Below are positions 41,244 through 46,023 of a stretch of 46,023 nt of DNA, piece after piece. Position numbers and translations under genes: made by a program. How positions within the stretch are numbered: position 1 is the first letter of the stretch; each line of letters opens with the position of its first letter. The stretch spans positions 1 to 46,023 of the forward strand of contig JAFPGC010000014.1 in assembly GCA_017423025.1 (NCBI GenBank), written 5' to 3'. The DNA is from Bacteroidales bacterium. Its GTDB lineage: Bacteria > Bacteroidota > Bacteroidia > Bacteroidales > UBA932. A model generated the notes under the pieces. That model did not search any database and was not told the origin of the DNA. It saw only the letters and a program-made list of their open reading frames with translations.

Positions 41244-42164
41244 TTATTGTATATCTTCGAGTTTAAACAAATCTTCTACAAACTCTTTCTTGTCGAAGAC
41301 CTTGAGGTCTTCCACTCCTTCCCCTATTCCCAGGAACTTGATGGGGAACTTGAAGCTGTCCACAATGCCTACCACCACGCCTCCCTTGGCGCTTCCGTCC
41401 AGTTTGGTCACGGCCAGGGCGGTGACGTCCGTGGCCTTGGAGAACTCCTTGGCCTGGATGAAGGCATTCTGCCCGGTAGAGCCGTCCAGCACCAGCAACA
41501 CCTCGTGCGGGCCGTCAGGCACCACCCTGCGGATGACATTGCGGATTTTGGTGAGCTCGTTCATGAGGTCCACGCGGTTGTGCAGACGGCCGGCGGTGTC
41601 GATGAGCACCACATCGGCCTCTTTGGCTACAGCCGATTTTACCGTGTCGAAGGCCACGGAGGCAGGGTCTGCCCCCATGGGCTGCTTGACGATATCGGCC
41701 CCGGCGCGTTCCGCCCAGACGGTGAGCTGCTCCACGGCGGCGGCGCGGAAAGTATCGGCCGCTCCTATGGTGACTTTCTTGCCCTGCTTCACCAGCATGG
41801 AGGCCAGTTTGCCGATGGTGGTGGTCTTGCCCACGCCGTTCACGCCCACGATGAGCATGACGTAAGGCTTCTTGGAAAAGTCAAAAGGCTGCACGGGGGC
41901 GTCGTCTCCCATGAGATTGGCAATCTCGTCCCTGATGAGGGCGGTGAGTTCCTCCATGTCCACGTACTTGTCCTTCTCCACCCGGTCCTCGATGTTGTCT
42001 ATGAGCTTGAGCGTGGTGTCTACGCCCATGTCGGAAGACAGGAGAGCCTCCTCCAGTGCATCCAGCACATCTTCGTCCACCTTGGACTTGCCCGTAATGG
42101 CCCGCCCCAGCTTCTGGAAGAAGTTCAGGTTGGTCTTTTTTACGCCTTTATCGAATATTCCCAT
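41244..42164 (-). CDS. ftsY: Signal recognition particle receptor FtsY
   Basis: A 306-aa SRP-family GTPase without the acidic A domain, typical for short FtsY forms. G1 is GVNGVGKTTT (107-116), G3 DTAGRLHN, G4 TKLDGSAKGG. It docks SRP-ribosome complexes at the membrane. Consensus promoter upstream; pheT follows on the same strand. Confidence 0.96.
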   Translation of the reverse strand: MGIFDKGVKKTNLNFFQKLGRAITGKSKVDEDVLDALEEALLSSDMGVDTTLKLIDNIEDRVEKDKYVDMEELTALIRDEIANLMGDDAPVQPFDFSKKPYVMLIVGVNGVGKTTTIGKLASMLVKQGKKVTIGAADTFRAAAVEQLTVWAERAGADIVKQPMGADPASVAFDTVKSAVAKEADVVLIDTAGRLHNRVDLMNELTKIRNVIRRVVPDGPHEVLLVLDGSTGQNAFIQAKEFSKATDVTALAVTKLDGSAKGGVVVGIVDSFKFPIKFLGIGEGVEDLKVFDKKEFVEDLFKLEDIQ

Positions 42165-42181
42165 AGATACGTATTAACTTA

Positions 42182-42211
42182 CAAAGATAACATTTTCGGC
42201 CCATAAAACAA
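42182..42211 (-). promoter_or_regulatory. ftsY promoter
   Basis: On the minus strand the -33 TTG is at 42209-42211 and the -7 TATCTTTG at 42182-42189, 19 bp apart, an exact consensus. The -33 adjoins the terminator of asnA. Confidence 0.82.
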
Positions 42212-42214
42212 TGA

Positions 42215-42241
42215 AAAAGCCGCCCGGAAAGGACGGCTTTT
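42215..42241 (-). terminator. Terminator of asnA
   Basis: AAAAGCCG (42215-42222) / CGGCTTTT (42234-42241) with an inner CC/GG pair, followed by a U-run on the minus strand. It starts directly after the asnA stop (42243). Confidence 0.88.
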
Positions 42242-42242
42242 C

Positions 42243-43280
42243 TTATGCCAAATCTATGCCGGCCTGCTGGCAGGCGCGGCGCATTTCCGGCGGCCAGATG
42301 GCGCTCTGGATTTCGCCAATATGGGCCTTTCTCAGGAGGAACATGCAAAGGCGGGACTGGCCTATACCACCGCCGATGGTCTGCGGCAGCTTGCCGTCCA
42401 GCAGGAGCCTGTGGAAATAGAGGTCTTCCTTCCAGAGCATGTCCTTGAGTTCCAGCTGGCGGTGCAGGGCCTCGGGATTGACGCGGATGCCCATGCTGGA
42501 AATCTCGAAAGCACTGTCCAGCACCGGATTCCAAAGCAGGATATCGCCATTGAGGCCGAAGTAACCGCCCTCCGTGGGGGTGCTCCAGTCGTCGTAGTCG
42601 GCGGCGCGGCCGTCGTGGGCCTTTCCGTCTGAGAGTTTTCCGCCAATGCCGATGATGAAAACGGCCCCGTACTCCTTGGCGATGGCGTTTTCACGCTCCT
42701 TGGCGGTGAAACCTGGATAGCGCTGCAGGAGTTCTTCGGCCTGGATGAAATGAATCTCCTCCGGGAGCATGGGGGTTATCTGGGGAAACTCCACGTAGAG
42801 CTTGTTCTCCGTAACCTTGACGGCCTCGTAGATGCGGCGGACGGTCTTCTTGAGGAAGACCAGGTTGCGCTGCTCCGGGGTCATCACCTTCTCCCAGTCC
42901 CACTGGTCCACGTAGATGGAATGGATGTTGTCCAGGTCCTCGTCCGGACGCAGGGCATTCATGTCCGTATAGATCCCGCGACCGGGCTCTACGCCCAGTT
43001 CGGCCAGTTTCAGGCGCTTCCACTTGGCCAGGGAATGCACCACCTCGGCAGGGGCATCGGCCAGACTCTTTACCGGAAACTTCACCGGGCGCTCCACTCC
43101 GCTAAGATCGTCGTTGAGACCCTGCCCGGAGAGCACCATCATGGGGGCCGTCACACGCAGCAGAGCCAGCTGGGCGCTCAGATTTTCCTGAAACATGTCT
43201 TTCACGGCCTTGATGGCCTTCTCCGTCTGCTCAACACTGCCAAGCAGATTCCGGTAATTCTTGGGGATATATAGTGACAT
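42243..43280 (-). CDS. asnA: Aspartate-ammonia ligase (asparagine synthetase A)
   Basis: 345 aa from ATG 43280; a TTG 9 nt upstream lies in the -7 box. The class II synthetase-like fold is shown by LRVTAPMMVLSGQGLNDDL, then VDQWDWEKVM and GIRVNPEAL, and the C-terminal GGGIGQSRLCMFLL. It makes asparagine from aspartate and ammonia using ATP. The -7 box ends 6 nt before the ATG, so the mRNA is nearly leaderless. Confidence 0.95.
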   Translation of the reverse strand: MSLYIPKNYRNLLGSVEQTEKAIKAVKDMFQENLSAQLALLRVTAPMMVLSGQGLNDDLSGVERPVKFPVKSLADAPAEVVHSLAKWKRLKLAELGVEPGRGIYTDMNALRPDEDLDNIHSIYVDQWDWEKVMTPEQRNLVFLKKTVRRIYEAVKVTENKLYVEFPQITPMLPEEIHFIQAEELLQRYPGFTAKERENAIAKEYGAVFIIGIGGKLSDGKAHDGRAADYDDWSTPTEGGYFGLNGDILLWNPVLDSAFEISSMGIRVNPEALHRQLELKDMLWKEDLYFHRLLLDGKLPQTIGGGIGQSRLCMFLLRKAHIGEIQSAIWPPEMRRACQQAGIDLA

Positions 43281-43286
43281 AGCGTG

Positions 43287-43294
43287 CAAAGATA
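43287..43294 (-). promoter_or_regulatory. -7 box of asnA (nearly leaderless)
   Basis: TATCTTTG on the minus strand. A TTG lies 22 bp further upstream (43317-43319), inside the first CCCGTACAC repeat region, wider than the ideal 19 bp. Confidence 0.6.
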
Positions 43295-43308
43295 GTCATT
43301 TTTTCGGC

Positions 43309-43398
43309 CCCGTACACAAAAACGGGCCTCTGGGTGTACGGGTGGGCAAAAAACAACAACCCGTACACCAAAACACCAGGTTTTGTGCACGGGTTGTT
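43309..43398. repeat. Four alternating inverted copies of CCCGTACAC
   Basis: Copies: CCCGTACAC 43309-43317, GTGTACGGG 43334-43342, CCCGTACAC 43360-43368, and the variant GTGCACGGG 43385-43393. Start-to-start spacing is 25, 26 and 25 nt, with alternating orientation. Alternative hairpins are possible between neighbours. Confidence 0.8.
43348..43398 (-). terminator. Terminator of the lepB/rpmB/rpmG/DUF4295 unit
   Basis: Long hairpin AACAACCCGTACAC (43355-43368) / GTGCACGGGTTGTT (43385-43398), with one mismatch, followed on the minus strand by six U. It lies 18 nt after the DUF4295 stop and uses the two rightmost copies of the CCCGTACAC repeat. Confidence 0.85.
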
Positions 43399-43416
43399 AT
43401 TAGAAGCGAAAAGGCT

Positions 43417-43575
43417 TTACTTCTTAGCGAAGAAATCTTTTTCCTTACCCTCTTCCACCAGCTGCTCTACGAACACGTAGGCACCGGTCTTGGGGCTCTT
43501 TTCCATACGGATCACCTTCACCATGTGCTTTGCACCGGCTTTTGCATCGAAGGTTGCAACTGCTTTCTTTGCCAT
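43417..43575 (-). CDS. DUF4295 small basic protein (likely ribosome-associated)
   Basis: 52 residues, MAKKAVATFDAKAGAKHMVK to KDFFAKK. DUF4295 proteins are short, basic, specific to Bacteroidota and encoded next to rpmB-rpmG, as here. The Flavobacterium johnsoniae ribosome structure revealed a new protein, bL38; DUF4295 is a candidate for that, but I am not certain of the match. It starts 12 nt after rpmG. Confidence 0.85.
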   Translation of the reverse strand: MAKKAVATFDAKAGAKHMVKVIRMEKSPKTGAYVFVEQLVEEGKEKDFFAKK

Positions 43576-43587
43576 AGTCTAAACTGT

Positions 43588-43776
43588 TTATTTAATCTCA
43601 CGGTGGAGGGTTACTTTCTTGAGGTACGGGTTGTACTTCATACGCTCCAGGCGGTCGGGGGTGTTCTTCTTGTTCTTGGTGGTGATGTAACGGGACATAC
43701 CGGGAACACCGCTAGCCTTCTGCTCTGTGCACTCCAGGATGACCTGCACCCTGTTTCCTTTCTGTTTCTTTGCCAT
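43588..43776 (-). CDS. rpmG: 50S ribosomal protein L33 (bL33)
   Basis: A 62-aa protein, [20 protein letters not shown], with the typical [16 protein letters not shown]. Only one Cys remains, so this is the zinc-free form. It lies between rpmB and DUF4295, with about 21 and 12 nt spacing. Confidence 0.96.
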   Translation of the reverse strand: MAKKQKGNRVQVILECTEQKASGVPGMSRYITTKNKKNTPDRLERMKYNPYLKKVTLHREIK

Positions 43777-43797
43777 AATACTTAAGGATTAAAAGGG

Positions 43798-44040
43798 TTA
43801 AACAAGGTTCACGTATCCTTTCTCCTGAGCGGCCTTGAGGGTAGCGTCGAGACCATTCTTCTCGATGATACGCATGCCCTTGGTGGTGACCTTCAGGGTG
43901 ATGAAACGCTGTTCGGCCTCGGACCAGAACTTCTTGGTCTTGAGGTTGAGGGAGAAGTCACGCTTGGTGCGCAGCTTGGAATGGGCAACGTTGTTGCCGA
44001 TCATTCTCTTCCTACCGGTTATCTGACAAACCTTTGACAT
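43798..44040 (-). CDS. rpmB: 50S ribosomal protein L28 (bL28)
   Basis: An 80-aa protein, MSKVCQITGRKRMIGNNVAH, with KLRTKRDFSLNLKTKKFW. It follows lepB by 20 nt and leads rpmG and DUF4295 in the same direction. Confidence 0.96.
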   Translation of the reverse strand: MSKVCQITGRKRMIGNNVAHSKLRTKRDFSLNLKTKKFWSEAEQRFITLKVTTKGMRIIEKNGLDATLKAAQEKGYVNLV

Positions 44041-44060
44041 AATATTTTACTTTTTTATTG

Positions 44061-45398
44061 TTATACAAGTTTTAAAAAGCGTTTCCAGCGGATGCTCTTC
44101 GGGAATGCCTTGGTGGCATCGGTGGAAAGCCAGATGATGGACGGGGATCCCACAATGTGGTCTTCCGGAACGAATCCCCAGTAACGGGAATCCAGGGAGT
44201 TGTGGCGGTTGTCGCCCATCATGAAATAGTAGTCTTGTTGGAACGTGTATTCTGCAGCGGGTTCTCCGTTGATGAAAATACTTCCATCCTTAACTTCCAG
44301 GGTGTTGTGCTCGTAGTCGCGGATAATGCGCTCGTAGAACGGGAGATTATCCTGATTCAGGGGAACCGTCACACCCTTTTGGGGAATCCAGAGAGGGCCG
44401 AAGAAGTCGCAGGTCCAGCGCGTTTTCCCGGTGAAGGGGAAGATGCCGGTGTCCTGTCCGGTGGCGGGATAATGGTCCAGATTGGGCGTTATGTCCACCA
44501 CGCTCTTGAGCTCTTTCACTTTCTCCAGCATTTCTGCGGTGAGCGGCATCGTAGGATAGCCGGGCAGACGCGAATCGAAATACAGTTCGGAGAGGTTCAG
44601 GCCCAACTCCTCCAGCTTGAGCTGGTTGATACGGGAACCGCTGGTGATTACCTGATACGTGAGCTGTCGTCCGGGATAATCGGGCTCCTTTTCTCCGTTC
44701 ACCCACACCAGACCGTCTTTCACTACCAGCGTGTCTCCGGCAACGGCGACACAGCGCTTGACGTAGTGGTCCTTTTTATCGGCAGGACGGACAATGATAG
44801 GGCCGAACTGGGCAATGGTCTTTTCTCTTCCGTAGGTGCGGACCCAGGCGTAGTAGTCGTCTGCGGGGCGCTGGGTAAGAACAGTATCACCATTGGGGAA
44901 TCCGAAAACCACGATGTCTCCCCTTTTGACCTCACGGAAGCCCTTCAGCCTGCGGTACTTGTTCTGGATGAGAGTGGAATAGGACTCTTTTCCGAACGCC
45001 CGGTTGTGGGTGAAAGGAATGGTGAGGGGCGTCTGGGGGACGCGCGGTCCATAGGTGAGCTTGGATACGAAGAGATGGTCTCCCGTATACAGTGTGCTCT
45101 CCATGGACGAGGAAGGAATCTTGAAAGCCTGGAAGAAGAAAATATTGATGAAGGTGACCACAATCACGGCGAAGATGATGGCATCCAGCCAGTCCAGCCA
45201 AAAGTTGTGTTTTTCACCGGGCGCATACTCTTTTTTCCAAAAGAGCCACTTGACCTTCTTGGTAACGATGAGGTCGAAGATAATGCCCAGTCCCAACAGG
45301 AACCAATAGTTTCCCAGCCAGATCACCCAAGCCACGTAGAGTACAGACCAGAAACCCAGCCTGACCCACTTGTTTCGGATGATTTCCTTCCAGCTCAC
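44061..45398 (-). CDS. lepB: Signal peptidase I
   Basis: A 445-aa inner-membrane protease that removes signal peptides in the periplasm. It has three hydrophobic N-terminal helices (about 15-45 and 70-90). The catalytic Ser is S98 in IPSSSMESTL and the catalytic Lys is K214 in HYVKRCVAVAGD. The family boxes are KRGDIVVF and MMGDNRHNSLDSRYWG. The insertion between the Lys box and box E (about 230-390) makes it longer than E. coli LepB (324 aa), as usual in Bacteroidota. The start is GTG, 10 nt after rplT. Confidence 0.95.
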   Translation of the reverse strand: MSWKEIIRNKWVRLGFWSVLYVAWVIWLGNYWFLLGLGIIFDLIVTKKVKWLFWKKEYAPGEKHNFWLDWLDAIIFAVIVVTFINIFFFQAFKIPSSSMESTLYTGDHLFVSKLTYGPRVPQTPLTIPFTHNRAFGKESYSTLIQNKYRRLKGFREVKRGDIVVFGFPNGDTVLTQRPADDYYAWVRTYGREKTIAQFGPIIVRPADKKDHYVKRCVAVAGDTLVVKDGLVWVNGEKEPDYPGRQLTYQVITSGSRINQLKLEELGLNLSELYFDSRLPGYPTMPLTAEMLEKVKELKSVVDITPNLDHYPATGQDTGIFPFTGKTRWTCDFFGPLWIPQKGVTVPLNQDNLPFYERIIRDYEHNTLEVKDGSIFINGEPAAEYTFQQDYYFMMGDNRHNSLDSRYWGFVPEDHIVGSPSIIWLSTDATKAFPKSIRWKRFLKLV

Positions 45399-45408
45399 GG
45401 AACAATAA

Positions 45409-45753
45409 CTACTTTACGGATTTAACAATAGCCTCAAAAGCCTTGGGGTTATTCATGGCAAGGTCTGCGAGAACTTTGCGGTTAAGGCCGATGTTCTGCT
45501 TGGCGAGACGACCCATAAGCTGGGAGTAGGTGAGACCATGCTGGCGGGCGGCGGCGTTGATACGCTGGATCCACAGGGAGCGGAATTCGCGCTTCTTGGC
45601 CTTGCGGTCGCGATAGGCGTAGGTGAGACCTTTCTCGTAGGTGTTCTTTGCAACTGTCCAGACATTCTTGCGGGACAGGAAATTACCGCGGGTTCTGGAG
45701 AGAATCTTCTTGCGGCGTGCCCTGGAGGCAACAGAGTTAACTGATCTAGGCAT
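45409..45753 (-). CDS. rplT: 50S ribosomal protein L20 (bL20)
   Basis: A 114-aa basic protein, [20 protein letters not shown], with [19 protein letters not shown] and [20 protein letters not shown]. It is a large-subunit assembly protein and in other bacteria represses its own operon through rpmI. It lies 77 nt after rpmI and 10 nt before lepB. Confidence 0.97.
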   Translation of the reverse strand: MPRSVNSVASRARRKKILSRTRGNFLSRKNVWTVAKNTYEKGLTYAYRDRKAKKREFRSLWIQRINAAARQHGLTYSQLMGRLAKQNIGLNRKVLADLAMNNPKAFEAIVKSVK

Positions 45754-45830
45754 AAATTTTTACATTTTTGGAGGCAGTGACCTTTTTAAAAACAGAGGTG
45801 CTTTCAGACTGCGTTCCAGTTAAACAATAA

Positions 45831-46023
45831 TTACATTACAAGAAGTTCCTTTAAACGGCCGAGATCGTCCTTCTCCAGGATAGCGAAGTGATCCAGGTTG
45901 CGTTTCTGTTTCTTGGTCTTCTTGGTGAGGATGTGGCTGTGATAAGCGTGCTTCCTCTTGATCTTTCCCGATCCGGTAAGCGTAAAGCGCTTTTTGGCAC
46001 CGGAGTTGGTTTTAAGCTTTGCC
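45831..46023 (-). CDS. rpmI: 50S ribosomal protein L35 (bL35), 5' end outside the window
   Basis: 64 codons are visible, from [20 protein letters not shown] to [13 protein letters not shown] and TAA (45831-45833). This is essentially the whole protein except the first one or two residues. It precedes rplT, the conserved infC-rpmI-rplT order; infC would lie beyond the window. Confidence 0.95.
   Translation of the reverse strand, partial: AKLKTNSGAKKRFTLTGSGKIKRKHAYHSHILTKKTKKQKRNLDHFAILEKDDLGRLKELLVM

Noticed and set aside
43309-43398. CRISPR-like interpretation of the CCCGTACAC repeats
   Set aside because: Units alternate in orientation, are 9 bp long and number four; they fit hairpins, not CRISPR repeats.
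1-46023. CRISPR array, rRNA genes, insertion sequences or prophage genes
   Set aside because: I found no regularly spaced direct repeats with spacers, no rRNA, no transposase or integrase motifs and no phage structural genes.

Overview
The window is a stretch of chromosome from a member of the Bacteroidota, most likely an uncultured gut Bacteroidales with fairly GC-rich coding DNA. The evidence is as follows. Promoters match the Bacteroidetes type (TTG about 19 bp upstream of TAnnTTTG). Shine-Dalgarno sites are almost absent, except for a strong one before rpsU. Lineage-typical families are present: DUF4295, DUF4296, DUF3575, fimbrillin-like lipoproteins, peptidase M64, a long signal peptidase I, and many lipoproteins starting with MKK or MKR. 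I cannot name genus or species from the sequence alone.

Layout. 1-1464: end of rpmA, then serS. 1480-5551 (minus): a tightly overlapping three-gene unit of an EF-hand membrane protein, an AAA-type ATPase and a Sir2 deacylase. 5680-5874: rpsU. 5950-8253 (minus): a 61-residue peptide gene and an M64 peptidase lipoprotein, flanked by two almost identical terminator hairpins. 8420-11896 (minus): an endonuclease/phosphatase-family lipoprotein, dnaX and lptB. 11963-17745 (plus): an unknown membrane-anchored protein, an acyl-CoA synthetase, a dCMP deaminase and an S41 protease. 17742-21870 (minus): an aminolipid-type double acyltransferase and a GH95 fucosidase. 22016-24943 (plus): two small ORFs, an M13 peptidase lipoprotein and a small lipoprotein. 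25118-27951 (plus): hipBA and a second AAA-type ATPase, next to tRNA-Arg(CCU). 28092-30625 (minus): typA, yceD and rpmF. 30922-33776 (plus): a predicted HExxHxxH metallopeptidase lipoprotein, a DUF3575 protein and a FimB/Mfa2-like lipoprotein. 33831-35439 (plus): tRNA-Leu(CAG) and a tyrosine phenol-lyase/tryptophanase-like enzyme. 35475-46023 (minus): rpmI-rplT-lepB-rpmB-rpmG-DUF4295, asnA, ftsY-pheT-DUF4296-amidohydrolase-radical SAM, and deoC.

Most of the window is core metabolism and translation. The most unusual signal is genome-texture rather than a gene: the heptamer GGCCGAT (complement ATCGGCC) occurs about 65 times by eye, on both strands and in all reading frames. Base composition predicts roughly seven. 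The near-synonymous GGCCGAC is much rarer. The motif also forms a perfect hairpin at 30808-30829. It is absent over about 4 kb that includes the M64 cassette and over about 4 kb that includes the second ATPase. This looks like a maintained genome signature, such as an uptake-like, segregation, recombination or modification motif. Other points worth checking are the rpsU autoregulatory SD, several apparently leaderless genes, palindromic repeats inside the coding sequence of dnaX, a palindromic operator at the hipBA promoter, and a regular array of alternating inverted repeats between DUF4295 and asnA.
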